A stretch of 64,000 nucleotides of DNA from Mixta tenebrionis. Its GTDB lineage: Bacteria > Pseudomonadota > Gammaproteobacteria > Enterobacterales > Enterobacteriaceae. A program made the position numbers and the translations under genes. The notes beneath the pieces were generated by a model. It saw nothing but the letters and a program-made list of their open reading frames with translations. It did not search any database and was not told the origin of the DNA. The stretch is taken from the NCBI RefSeq assembly GCF_006517625.1, contig NZ_VHQI01000001.1:254180-318179 (forward strand). The letters run 5' to 3'. This document shows positions 26,832 through 34,906 of this stretch, in pieces (positions within the stretch are counted from its first letter, which is position 1; each line of letters opens with the position of its first letter).

Positions 26832-27557
26832 ATGCACCGTAATGTCACATCTGAAAGCCGTTTGTTTGATGAAATCCAGCGTGGGGCGCTGATATCTATA
26901 CCCATTGTCATTGGATTTATTCCGTTTGGCCTGTTGCTCGGCGCCCAGGCGGCGCAAAAGGGTTTTTCTTTTTTCTCGCTGACCATGATGACCGGCCTGA
27001 ATTTCGCCGGAGGATCGGAATTTGCGGCTATCGCACTCTGGACCTCGCCGCCGCACATCCTCACCATCGTGCTGATTAGCCTGCTGATTAACAGCCGCCA
27101 TTTATTGATGGGCGCAGCGATGACGCCGCTGCTTGCCCCGCTTCCGCCACGTAAGGCGTTATTAGCGCTGTTCTTTATGTGCGATGAGTGCTGGGCAATG
27201 AGCATGAATGATGCGGCCCGCCGCCGTGAACAGGGTAAGCCCGCGTTCAGCGGCGGCTTCTATGCTGGCGTGGCGGCAACTTTATGGTTCTGTTGGGTAC
27301 TCTCTACCGGCATTGGCGTTATTATCGGACCGGTATTGGGGGATATCTCGCGCTGGGGTTTCGATATGGCTTTTCCCGCCGTGTTTCTGGTGCTGCTGAA
27401 AGGGATGTGGAAAGGTACGCGGGCGGCGCTGCCGTGGCTGGTCAGCCTGATCTGCGCAGCCGCTACCTGGCACTTTGTTCCGGGCGCCGCCTACGTACCG
27501 GCTGGCGCACTATCCGGCGTTGCGGCAATTCTTTTACTTAACAGGAAAGCATCATGA
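26832..27557 (+). CDS. azlC: AzlC-family branched-chain amino-acid exporter, large subunit
   Basis: This 241-aa inner-membrane protein is of the AzlC/YgaZ family, the large component of a branched-chain amino-acid exporter (in E. coli YgaZH exports valine). The family motif GLNFAGGSEFAAIALW is near residue 57, and RHLLMGAAMTP and FFMCDECWAM follow. Several membrane segments are evident. GAGGAG lies upstream of the ATG. The stop overlaps the azlD start (ATGA). A convergent Lrp-type gene follows azlD, as is common for azl loci. Confidence 0.93.
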   Translation: MHRNVTSESRLFDEIQRGALISIPIVIGFIPFGLLLGAQAAQKGFSFFSLTMMTGLNFAGGSEFAAIALWTSPPHILTIVLISLLINSRHLLMGAAMTPLLAPLPPRKALLALFFMCDECWAMSMNDAARRREQGKPAFSGGFYAGVAATLWFCWVLSTGIGVIIGPVLGDISRWGFDMAFPAVFLVLLKGMWKGTRAALPWLVSLICAAATWHFVPGAAYVPAGALSGVAAILLLNRKAS

Positions 27558-27844
27558 GCCTGAGCGTTTTAACCATTGTGCTAATGGCGCTGACCACTTA
27601 CCTGACGCGCATCGCCGGTTATCTACTGCTGCGCGATCGCGCGCTAAGCCCGCGCATTAAAGCGGTAATGGAGGCGGCTCCCGGCTGCGTGCTGATTACC
27701 GTTATCGCCCCGCACTTCGCCACCGGCAATCCGGCCGATCTGCTGGCGATGGCCATTTCACTGCTGGCCGCTATGCGTTTTTCATTGCTGCCGGTGGTGG
27801 CGATCAGCGTCATTTCCGCCGCCCTGCTACGCCATCTGCTCTGA
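27554..27844 (+). CDS. azlD: AzlD-family branched-chain amino-acid exporter, small subunit
   Basis: This 96-aa membrane protein with three or four hydrophobic segments is of the AzlD/YgaH family. TYLTRIAGYLLL near the N-terminus is typical. It overlaps azlC by 4 bp and acts with it as a two-component exporter. Confidence 0.92.
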   Translation: MSLSVLTIVLMALTTYLTRIAGYLLLRDRALSPRIKAVMEAAPGCVLITVIAPHFATGNPADLLAMAISLLAAMRFSLLPVVAISVISAALLRHLL

Positions 27845-27876
27845 ACATAACGGGCCACTGTAGCCCGCTGCGCCCC

Positions 27877-28332
27877 TTATCCCAGCGGAAGCTCCGATGT
27901 CTGCTTGATAGTCTGCATCGGCAGCTCCGTTTTCAGGCTCTGCACGCCGCTGATACGCGCCAGGTGGTCGATCTGAAACTGGCGATAGGCGTTGAGATCG
28001 GCGGCAACCACGCGCAGTAAAAAATCACAGTCGCCAACCATTAGATGGCACTCTACCACCTGCGGCAGCGCACTTACTTCACGGGCAAAGTTATCGACGG
28101 TTTCCGCATCCTGGCTGCGCAGCCAGACGCGCACGAATACCGTTAAATCCAGCCCCATTGCCGCCGGATTAAGTATGGCGACGTAACGCGCAATCACGCC
28201 ACTCTCTTCCAGCTGCTTTACCCGCCGCAGGCAGGGCGACGGCGACAGTCCCACCTTTTCCGCCAGCACATTATTGGCAATACGCCCATCTTTTTGCAGC
28301 TCCTGCAGTATCCGAAAATCCAGTTCGTCCAT
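27877..28332 (-). CDS. Lrp/AsnC-family transcriptional regulator
   Basis: This 151-aa regulator has the N-terminal Lrp HTH (DELDFRILQELQKDGRIANNVLAEKVGLSPSP split by one linker residue) and a C-terminal RAM ligand-binding domain (VVECHLMVGDCDFLLRVVA). The ATG at 28332 has GGA 8 nt upstream; an ATG three codons earlier (28341) is the alternative. It is convergent with azlCD, so control of amino-acid export, as AzlB does for azlCD in Bacillus, is a reasonable inference. Confidence 0.9.
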   Translation of the reverse strand: MDELDFRILQELQKDGRIANNVLAEKVGLSPSPCLRRVKQLEESGVIARYVAILNPAAMGLDLTVFVRVWLRSQDAETVDNFAREVSALPQVVECHLMVGDCDFLLRVVAADLNAYRQFQIDHLARISGVQSLKTELPMQTIKQTSELPLG

Positions 28333-28493
28333 CTTTAGCATCCATTATTACGCTTTCTTAAAGGCTGGATAAATTATGCCCGGAAAATCACAGGTTGCCC
28401 ATGAATCTGCCGTTCTTTTCCCGCCGCCGCCAGACGGCGCCTGAGAACAAGCTGTGCTTTACTTAACGCTATGTCCCAAAAGCGAAAAGAATA

Positions 28494-30041
28494 ATGAATA
28501 TTGGCAAAGCGATTTCCGGCGCTTTTGTTCTGCAATCTTCACTTGGCAGAACGATGGCTATCTTTATGCTGCTGTTGCTGACGGCGGTATTGATTGTCAG
28601 CGCCTGGACGCTGGATCGCTCATGGCAACGCAAGCTGCACGATACCGAAAGCGATGCGGTTAATCTGTCAGTCTCGCAGGCGCGCCAGGCTGAAGACACT
28701 TTTCTGCAAACGGAAATTGTGCTGCGCGCCATGCAGCGTGAAATTCCGGACGATGGGCCGAACAGCGTTGATAAAAGCGCTATCAATACGATACTGGCGG
28801 AGATGAAAAGCAGCCTGCCGCAGCTGAACGGCCTGTTTATCTATGATGCGCAGGGCAACTGGATCGCCGCCTCGGCTTCTCATGTGCCCGGCGCGATGAA
28901 TAACAGCGATCGGGAATATTTTATCTATCATCGCCAGAACCGGCACGGCGGCGTACATATCGGTCATGTTATCCGCAGTCGTACCAGCGGCGATTTGGTG
29001 ATTCCTGTTTCGCTGCGTCTGAACGATGCCGCCGGCGGCTTTACCGGCGTGGCGCTGGCCACGGTACGCGTAGACGCTTTTCGCCGCTTCTACAGCTATT
29101 TTGAACTGGGCGATGGCGACCTGCTGGCACTGCTGCTGGATGATGGCGCCGCGCTTTACGTGCGCCCTTTCCCTGACGCCTTTATTAACCGCAGCCTCTC
29201 CGCCAGTCCGCTATTCACTATTCAGCTAATGCGCTCAGATCGCGGCAAAGGCGCCTGGCGTTCGGCGCTGGATAATAAAGAACGCATCTTTGGCTATGCG
29301 CGCTCCGGCCAGTATCCACTGATCGTTGCGGCGGGCTTTGATAAATCGGAGCTGTGGACAGAGTGGCTGCATGACAGCCTGCCGGATCTGGTGTTAAACG
29401 GCACGCTGCTGTTGATTATTATTCTGATCGGCGCTCTGGTGCTGCGTCAGGTACGTACCAATGTAGAGAACCAGATCGAACTCACCGCGCTACGGGATGA
29501 ACTAACCACCATCAACCAAACGCTACAGGCGATGGCGCTGCTGGACGGCCTGACCGGCCTGGCAAACCGCCGCCAGTTTGATATTTTTCTCGCGCAGAGC
29601 CTGAAGCAATCGGCCCTCAGCGGCGAACCGATGGCGCTGATCATGCTGGATATTGATTACTTCAAGCTTTACAACGACAGCTGGGGACACGTTGCGGGCG
29701 ATAACTGTCTGCGGCGCGTCGGGGAAACGTTAAAAAATATTCCGGTACGACAAACGGATCTGATCGCCCGCTACGGCGGCGAAGAGTTTGCGATTATCCT
29801 GCCGGGCGCCACGCTGGAAGCAGCGCAGCGTATTGCTGAAAGTGCGGTTGAGGCAGTGCGCGCCATTGCCATACCTCACCCAGGCACCCGCCCCGGAACG
29901 GTTACCATCAGCGCGGGCGGCTTTGCGCTGAACGCCAGCGGCGAGGCGCAGGAGGCGCAGCAGATCAAGGAAGGCGCCGACCGTGCGCTTTATCAGGCCA
30001 AGCATCATGGCCGCAACCAGGCGGTCATGCTGCCGTCCTGA
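28494..30041 (+). CDS. Membrane-anchored diguanylate cyclase
   Basis: This 515-aa protein makes c-di-GMP from GTP. The layout is: TM near residues 20-40; a periplasmic dCache-type sensor of about 260 residues (AQGNWIAASASHVPG, NSDREYF); TM near 302-322; a short linker; and a GGDEF domain with RYGGEEFAII near 426-435. The active-site variant is GGEEF, normally active. An inhibitory I-site RQTD sits five residues upstream of it, so product feedback is expected. A weak ribosome site precedes the ATG. Monocistronic. Confidence 0.92.
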   Translation: MNIGKAISGAFVLQSSLGRTMAIFMLLLLTAVLIVSAWTLDRSWQRKLHDTESDAVNLSVSQARQAEDTFLQTEIVLRAMQREIPDDGPNSVDKSAINTILAEMKSSLPQLNGLFIYDAQGNWIAASASHVPGAMNNSDREYFIYHRQNRHGGVHIGHVIRSRTSGDLVIPVSLRLNDAAGGFTGVALATVRVDAFRRFYSYFELGDGDLLALLLDDGAALYVRPFPDAFINRSLSASPLFTIQLMRSDRGKGAWRSALDNKERIFGYARSGQYPLIVAAGFDKSELWTEWLHDSLPDLVLNGTLLLIIILIGALVLRQVRTNVENQIELTALRDELTTINQTLQAMALLDGLTGLANRRQFDIFLAQSLKQSALSGEPMALIMLDIDYFKLYNDSWGHVAGDNCLRRVGETLKNIPVRQTDLIARYGGEEFAIILPGATLEAAQRIAESAVEAVRAIAIPHPGTRPGTVTISAGGFALNASGEAQEAQQIKEGADRALYQAKHHGRNQAVMLPS

Positions 30042-30091
30042 TGGGCTGGCGGGCCGGGGCGCTGAACCTTTTTATGCCGCGCTCCGTCACT

Positions 30092-31321
30092 TTACACCAT
30101 CGCGTAAAGCAATGCTGACAGCGTAGCGATACCGCCAAGCAAAATACACAGCGCCCGCCCGCCGCGTAAAAACGCGAGCGCCGGCTTGTTGTAAATCAGC
30201 CAGGCCGGAATAAGGAACAGAATAATTGCGATCAGCGGGCCGCAGAACGCTTCAATCAGCGTAATTACGTTTGGGTTGGTATAGACGATTAGCGAAGTGG
30301 CCGCATACATCAACAGCACCGCCGCTCCCTGGCTAAGCTTGCGCCCTTTTTCACTACGGCAGTTAAGCAGCCGCACGGTAAAATCGCTAAACGTCTCCAT
30401 TACCGACAATGAAACGCCAAGAAAAGATTTCGTCATGCCGACGATGGCGATAAACGGCGCGATATAAAACAGTAACCCGGAGTCACCCGGAGAGGAGATA
30501 ATCGACAGCACATTCAGGTTTTTCTCTTTTGCCTCGGCAAAAATGTCGTGCGGCATACTGAGTACACAGCTGAGCACAAAGAAAATAATGCTGAAGAAGA
30601 TAGCCAGATAGGCGATACGGATAACGCGGAAGGCGCGCGGCGAGTCGCCCTGCTGCTGATAGTGCGCAGCCAGCGGCGAAATAATCGGCGCGCAGCAGAA
30701 AGAGAAAGTAATAAGCGGCAGCGTCAGCCAGATATTTTTAAAGGTGTCGGCGGCAGGCGTACCCGGCAACGTACGTAGCGCATCGGCAACATTTTCCCAG
30801 CGCCAGTGCGGGATCTGCACCACGGCAATAGCGATAATCGCTATTGCAAACGGCAGCGCCAGCATACTCATTGTGCCAACCACTCTGGCGCGTCCCTTGC
30901 TCAGGATGCCGAACAGTACCACCATGCAAATAAGCGTCAGCAGCCCCTGGCTGACGTTGGCAATATGCAGGCGCTCGGTTAAGAAATTATCCAGCGCGCT
31001 GACCAGCGAAATCCCATAGACCAGCATCACCGGATAAAAGGCGATGCAGTAAAGCAGCGTCATGATGCGATCGCCGCGCGGCCCAAACCAGGTGCTTAGC
31101 GCCGGCAGCCGTTGGCGATCGGGCTCGCTCATATAGATGCGGCCCAGCACCAGGTGAGGCAGCAGCGAGAGCGGCAGTCCCAGCAGCAGCATAATGATAA
31201 AGATAACCGGCCCGCGGGCGCCAATTTCAATCGGCAAGAAAAGCGTACCCGCTCCAACCGTCGTGCCATACAAACCCAGCGTCCAGACCGTATCCTGGAA
31301 CGTCCAACCCTGCTGTTTCAT
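30092..31321 (-). CDS. HAAAP-family amino-acid transporter (SdaC/TdcC-like)
   Basis: This 409-aa inner-membrane transporter has 11 or so hydrophobic segments. It belongs to the hydroxy/aromatic amino-acid permease family, close to the serine/threonine:proton symporters SdaC and TdcC (YGTTVGAGTLFLPI near the N-terminus; FVLSCVLSMP; GMTKSFLGV). AGGAT precedes the ATG at 31321; a ten-codon upstream extension has no ribosome site. The exact substrate is not assigned. Confidence 0.9.
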   Translation of the reverse strand: MKQQGWTFQDTVWTLGLYGTTVGAGTLFLPIEIGARGPVIFIIMLLLGLPLSLLPHLVLGRIYMSEPDRQRLPALSTWFGPRGDRIMTLLYCIAFYPVMLVYGISLVSALDNFLTERLHIANVSQGLLTLICMVVLFGILSKGRARVVGTMSMLALPFAIAIIAIAVVQIPHWRWENVADALRTLPGTPAADTFKNIWLTLPLITFSFCCAPIISPLAAHYQQQGDSPRAFRVIRIAYLAIFFSIIFFVLSCVLSMPHDIFAEAKEKNLNVLSIISSPGDSGLLFYIAPFIAIVGMTKSFLGVSLSVMETFSDFTVRLLNCRSEKGRKLSQGAAVLLMYAATSLIVYTNPNVITLIEAFCGPLIAIILFLIPAWLIYNKPALAFLRGGRALCILLGGIATLSALLYAMV

Positions 31322-31526
31322 AACAATCCTACCAATAAAAAAAACAGTCACTCAGTAACATTTACAGGTTATGCATCTCTGGTTTGAGCTTTTCATCGAG
31401 CCGCAGCTGGAGGAATTAGCCCAACGCCACAACAACGGCAGAAACAGTCGAGGTTAGAGAAACGTCTGTGCGGGGATTTTATCAGAAAAAACGGAGCAGC
31501 ACCGGAGACGATCGGCCGTCGCCGGG

Positions 31527-31546
31527 AAAAAGGTCTTACCAACCTT
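31527..31546 (-). terminator. Terminator downstream of tRNA-like gene
   Basis: The 5-bp stem AAGGT/ACCTT with a 7-nt loop runs into TTTTT on the minus strand, 8 nt after the tRNA-like 3' end. It suggests the tRNA-like gene is, or was, a transcription unit. Confidence 0.55.
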
Positions 31547-31553
31547 GTGAAGC

Positions 31554-31629
31554 TGGAACGGGCAGCAGGACTCGAACCCGCATCTTCAGCCGGTACGGCT
31601 GGTGTAATCACCACTTATACCACGCCCGT
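31554..31629 (-). tRNA. tRNA-Gly-like gene with disrupted anticodon loop (probable pseudo-tRNA)
   Basis: The 76-nt sequence ends in an encoded CCA and closely resembles enterobacterial tRNA-Gly(UCC). The acceptor ACGGGCG/TGCCCGT pairs fully (one G-U), the D arm reads GTATAAGTGGTGATTAC, and the T arm GCGGG TTCGAGT CCTGC is intact. The anticodon loop is CGTACCG. Position 33 is G instead of the invariant U, positions 32/38 and 33/37 can pair, and the top stem pair is C-A. A -10-like TAAGAT is 6 nt upstream, and a terminator follows. It is probably a decayed tRNA-Gly. If read literally the anticodon would be UAC. Confidence 0.7.
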
Positions 31630-31664
31630 TTCGCTATCTTAGCGGCCGCTGGCCGTAAGGGTCA

Positions 31665-31844
31665 TTAACGACCTTTGTTATAGCCGTTATGATGCAATAA
31701 ACCAGCGAAGCAGGATGCCTGAGTCAGAGGCAAGCGGCAGCTGGCGCAAATGGCGCCGTGATGCATTTTGCAGGTGCGGGAGGATTGAGTAAAAATAAAC
31801 TGATGGCTGCCGCAGCCGGGGCAGCAGAATTTAAGCGGATGCAT
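31665..31844 (-). CDS. Small zinc-ribbon protein, YmcF-like, 59 aa
   Basis: A 59-aa frame starts at an ATG with GAGGT 4-5 nt upstream (31849-31853). It has two CxxC pairs: FCCPGCGSHQF near residue 8 and HHGAICASCRLPLT near 33. The spacing and the HQ...HGAxCxxC pattern are the same as in the 50-aa protein at 14370-14522, so the two are paralogues. It is co-directional with the tRNA-like gene, 35 bp upstream of it. A zinc-bound fold is inferred; function unknown. Confidence 0.75.
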   Translation of the reverse strand: MHPLKFCCPGCGSHQFIFTQSSRTCKMHHGAICASCRLPLTQASCFAGLLHHNGYNKGR

Positions 31845-32113
31845 AGTTACCTCATGGTGAAAAGCCTCGAAAAAAATCTGATGTGCTTTAAGCCTACTCC
31901 TGGCAACAGCTTTAACAAGCGCAGATGCGAATTAAACCGCAGCCACGCTGGCAAATCGCCGGCGGCCTTGCGACGCAAGGCTGTAGGGACAGTCTATAGC
32001 GCGCCTGTGGTTTAGGATTTATCTTAATCAGCGGCAGATTACGGCGGTGACTGTGGCAAAAGTAATTACTGCGCGTAGGCTGATAATTCAGCTTACGGCA
32101 ATCGGGAGGCGCT

Positions 32114-32371
32114 ATGCCCTCTGTTCAACTGCATATTAAAGATCATCCGGAATTCACCTTTACCGGCAACTATTCCACGGCGCAAGCCGACGATGAAAGT
32201 ACGCAAGCACGCAGTCAGTTTGAAATTCAAAAGGCGTCGCAGCCTGTAGAGGCCTTTCAGGATCTTATTCCAGGCGACGCCGTTATCTTTGTTTCCGCCA
32301 GCGGTGAGGCGGAGGAGATGCAGCTAAGCGAAGAAACGGCGGCGCATCTTGTTTTTATCTCGCACCATTAA
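32114..32371 (+). CDS. Hypothetical protein, 85 aa
   Basis: I do not recognise this family. GGGAGG lies 4 nt before the ATG. It is an acidic soluble protein with beta-strand patches at both ends (SVQLHIKDHPEFTFTG; DAVIFVSASGEAEEMQLS) and a polar middle. No cysteines, signal peptide or membrane segment. An 8-bp inverted repeat follows at 32399-32424. Confidence 0.6.
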   Translation: MPSVQLHIKDHPEFTFTGNYSTAQADDESTQARSQFEIQKASQPVEAFQDLIPGDAVIFVSASGEAEEMQLSEETAAHLVFISHH

Positions 32372-32398
32372 CCTTTAGCAGAAATGTTAGAAAACCTG

Positions 32399-32424
32399 TC
32401 CGCAACCGCCATCAGCGTTGCGGA
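32399..32424. terminator. Terminator-like inverted repeat between convergent small genes
   Basis: TCCGCAAC and GTTGCGGA pair perfectly over 8 bp with a 10-nt loop. T runs nearby are weak, so this may be a poor terminator. Confidence 0.4.
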
Positions 32425-32429
32425 TAAAA

Positions 32430-32558
32430 CTATCGGCACTGGCCGGTTACGCCATCACGCCCGTTGGGGCACACATCCGTTGCGGGAATTAATGATGTGA
32501 TGCCCCATGAGCAACCCGCCAACGTTAAACAGATCGCCACGATAATAACTTTTTTCAT
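32430..32558 (-). CDS. Small lipoprotein, 42 aa
   Basis: A 42-aa frame starts MKKVIIVAICLTLAGCSW. It has a short lipoprotein signal with lipobox LAGC (Cys16), followed by a 26-residue mature part with two more cysteines (DVCPNGRDGVTGQC). AAGGGGG lies 4-5 nt before the ATG. It resembles entericidin-sized lipoproteins only in size and signal; the mature sequence is different. It is probably membrane-anchored; no function assigned. Confidence 0.68.
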   Translation of the reverse strand: MKKVIIVAICLTLAGCSWGITSLIPATDVCPNGRDGVTGQCR

Positions 32559-32806
32559 ACGCCCCCTTCTGATGCGCTTGCTCATCCTGCTATGGCCCGG
32601 CCCCCAGTATAGGCGCTGTTGCCATTGCGGTTAACGGGCATCTGCATTTTTGCAGGATTAGTGAGGTTTTTAACGGTTACCGGCGGTCTGACTTGCGGTA
32701 TTGATGATACCGGCATCAAATAACTGTTTTGCTGGACGCGAAGGCTGACGGAAACGCGCTGATGTGATTGTGTCAGTAAAGCGAGACTAAAGCAGCATAT
32801 GCCGGC

Positions 32807-32868
32807 GGCAACAGGCAACAGGAACAGGCAACAGGCAACAGGCAACAGGCAACAGGCAACAGGCAACA
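32807..32868. repeat. Heptamer tandem repeat GGCAACA
   Basis: Nine units: eight perfect GGCAACA copies and one 6-bp copy (GGAACA, the third) from 32807 to 32868. The non-triplet length makes it a candidate for length variation by slippage. Confidence 0.95.
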
Positions 32869-33084
32869 TAGCTCTAATACCGCCACGGCAACCATCCTGA
32901 TGAAATAATGCCATGCTGTTTTCCGCCGGAAAAATAAAACTTTAACGTCAGTGTGAAAGCCTGATTTCGTTTACCGGCGACAACATAATCATCGTTTCAG
33001 GCATTTTCTGCCGACGGGTTGGCAGCGGTCTTTAAAGCATCCCGCGTTCAGCCATATAAACAATGCAGCACAAGGAAATAATAA

Positions 33085-33122
33085 ATAAAAAAACAGCCCG
33101 ACATCCGTTATGTCAGGCTGTT
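33085..33122 (-). terminator. Strong intrinsic terminator of microcin-like gene
   Basis: A 13-bp stem (AACAGCC-GACAT pairing with ATGTC-GGCTGTT, one G-U) with a 5-nt loop is followed by seven T on the minus strand, 20 bp after the stop codon. Confidence 0.88.
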
Positions 33123-33142
33123 ATTGAATATTAGCTAAGCGC

Positions 33143-33385
33143 TTATACGGCTTTAGCTGCAAGACGTTCGGAAATAGCTGTCAAGATAGAGCTGGCAATG
33201 CCCAGGCCAATCGCTTTATGCGTCAGACCAATTTGCTGACCAGGATGCGTAGCATTTTCGATAGCGTTATTGGTGCTTTCGAGTTTAGCGTTAATATTTG
33301 TTAACGCAGAATTTATCCCCTTCAGCGCATCAGCGATACCAGCCCCACTTACCATGTGAATTTCTTGAGTGTTAAGCGTTTTCAT
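33143..33385 (-). CDS. Putative class II microcin-like precursor peptide
   Basis: The 80-aa product begins MKTLNTQEIHMVSGAG. This looks like a double-glycine-type leader: LN..E then VSGAG, comparable to the microcin E492 leader ending FGAG, where cleavage is GA/G. The remaining about 65 residues are amphipathic and Ala/Ile-rich (IADALKGINSALTNINAKL; LGIASSILTAISERLAAKAV) without cysteines. AAGGA precedes the ATG. There is a clear promoter and terminator but no adjacent peptidase-ABC exporter or obvious immunity gene, so it may rely on a remote exporter or be an orphan. Confidence 0.62.
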   Translation of the reverse strand: MKTLNTQEIHMVSGAGIADALKGINSALTNINAKLESTNNAIENATHPGQQIGLTHKAIGLGIASSILTAISERLAAKAV

Positions 33386-33417
33386 ATTTCATCCTTAATT
33401 GTTAGCCAGTTAATTTC

Positions 33418-33467
33418 TTCTCTCCAGGAGAGAAGCGATATTAATTATAATAACATCGCGCTGTCAA
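33418..33467 (-). promoter_or_regulatory. Promoter and 5' hairpin of microcin-like gene
   Basis: On the minus strand TTGACA (33467-33462) and TAATAT (33443-33438) are 18 bp apart. Just downstream, CTTCTCTC/GAGAGAAG (33418-33436) forms an 8-bp hairpin that would sit at the very 5' end of the transcript. Confidence 0.55.
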
Positions 33468-34121
33468 ATGAGCAGATTATTAAAAAGCATCAAATGCAAA
33501 AAATGCATACAAAGAAAAAATCCAATCAGACAATATAAAACTGCACAAAAAATGGATGCATTGTCAATTCAAAGCAGCAGAACAAAGTAATTAACCAGCC
33601 TGACCTGCCGTTGCTCAGAAAATAAATTATCTGTCAATTTACTCTGGTGGAACAGAATTGTTAAAGCAGACAGCAACAGGCCGCACAAAAAAATATCCTA
33701 TATGTCAACAGGTTATTGCAGTTTCTTACAGCAGAAGGCTGCTGTGCGTTTCGCACGTATTATTAATAGCCAGGCTGAAAAAGCGGAATTGCTTCAACAC
33801 TCTGTCCTCAGATAAAAATATTACCACCGGCTTTGATTAATCCTGAAATGATTTAATTTAAACATGCTTAACAGCCGCACGAATATTATTGACGGTTGCA
33901 TCAGAATAATACAAAAACAAAGTTAATTAACGCTGTCTGGATATAATGGATTGCTGTTTCCAATGCCCTGTTTCGCAGCGCCGTTCCCAACATCAAATGT
34001 TTTCAGGCTGAATAAAACCGCAACAGACAGTTTTACTGCTAAACTTACCAGCTACCGGCGTAGGTTTGAGTTACTCAAATGAGTCAGCAGGGAATCCCCT
34101 GCTCTTAATTAAGGGCTAATC
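33468..34121. other. AT-rich intergenic region
   Basis: About 650 bp of low-GC DNA with no gene I can support on either strand. Several short frames lack ribosome sites. An immunity gene for the microcin-like peptide was looked for here and not found. Confidence 0.4.
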
Positions 34122-34790
34122 ATGCTTACTTTAGTTAAAAATGGCATTAAATTAAGTACTGTCGTGCTGGTCGCTCTACTGGCCGGCTGCTCTTCAAAGG
34201 TTGCTGAAAAAAATCAGTATTCCGGCTTTCTTGATGATTACTCCGTACTAAAGCCGGTGAAAACGGCCCAGGGCCAGCAGACGCTGCGCTGGGTTTCGCC
34301 CGCCTGGCACCAAAATAATTACCGTAGCGCCTATTTTGCGCCGGTCGTTTATTATCCTACGCCTGCGCCCAACAGGCGAGTCAGCGCCGTGACGCTGGAA
34401 GAGATCCGTTCTTATACGCAACAGCAGCTTAAAAATGCCGTAGGGCAAAAATTTACACTTCTGCCCCAGCCGCAGCAGGGCAGCCTGATCGTTAAGGCGG
34501 CCATTACGGCAGTGACGGCAGAGAACAAAAGCGTACAGTTTTATGAAGTTGTGCCGGTAGCCGCCGTGGTTGCCAGCACAATGGCGGCTACCGGTCATCG
34601 TTCACAAAATGCGGTACTGTTCCTTGAAGCTGAAGTCATTGATGCCACGACTCAGCAGCCGGTTATCAGAGTGGTGCGCAAAGGGTATGGTAAAAGCGTG
34701 TCTGACAGCTCGGCTCCCATCACCGCAGCGGAGGTGAAACAGGCAATAGATGAAATGGTGGCCGATACGATTGCGTTTCCCGCCAGCTAA
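34122..34790 (+). CDS. DUF3313-like outer-membrane lipoprotein
   Basis: This 222-aa lipoprotein has lipobox LLAGC (Cys about 23) and the DUF3313 start pattern SGFLDDYSVLKP. Serine after the cysteine suggests outer-membrane sorting. The mid part predicts alternating strands and helices (LEEIRSYTQQQLKNAVGQKF), and a VLFLEAEVIDATTQQPVIRVVRKG segment is also typical. Function of the family is unknown. It is convergent with the VOC gene across a shared terminator. Confidence 0.85.
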   Translation: MLTLVKNGIKLSTVVLVALLAGCSSKVAEKNQYSGFLDDYSVLKPVKTAQGQQTLRWVSPAWHQNNYRSAYFAPVVYYPTPAPNRRVSAVTLEEIRSYTQQQLKNAVGQKFTLLPQPQQGSLIVKAAITAVTAENKSVQFYEVVPVAAVVASTMAATGHRSQNAVLFLEAEVIDATTQQPVIRVVRKGYGKSVSDSSAPITAAEVKQAIDEMVADTIAFPAS

Positions 34791-34875
34791 GCTGTTTCCC
34801 GGCCCGCATTAAAATAGCTACAGCAGCTCATATGCCGGTGCCGGGAACATAAAGCCGCAGCGGCAGAAATTGTGA

Positions 34876-34906
34876 CATCCTTACGCCAACAGGCGTAAGG
34901 ATGTTT
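34876..34906. terminator. Bidirectional terminator, 12-bp perfect stem
   Basis: CATCCTTACGCC and GGCGTAAGGATG pair over 12 bp with a 4-nt loop. A TTT follows on the plus strand. It separates the convergent lipoprotein and VOC genes. Confidence 0.75.

Larger units (their letters stand above)
32559..33142. other. Intergenic region with heptamer repeats
   Basis: About 580 bp with no gene I can support. It holds the GGCAACA repeat tract and, at its right end, the terminator of the microcin-like gene. The 110-codon minus-strand frame through the repeats encodes only a repeat-driven LPVACC sequence and has no ribosome site. Confidence 0.5.

Noticed and set aside
32582-32914. 110-codon minus-strand frame through the heptamer repeats
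   Set aside because: The sequence is a translation of the repeat (LPVACC) and no start signal exists.
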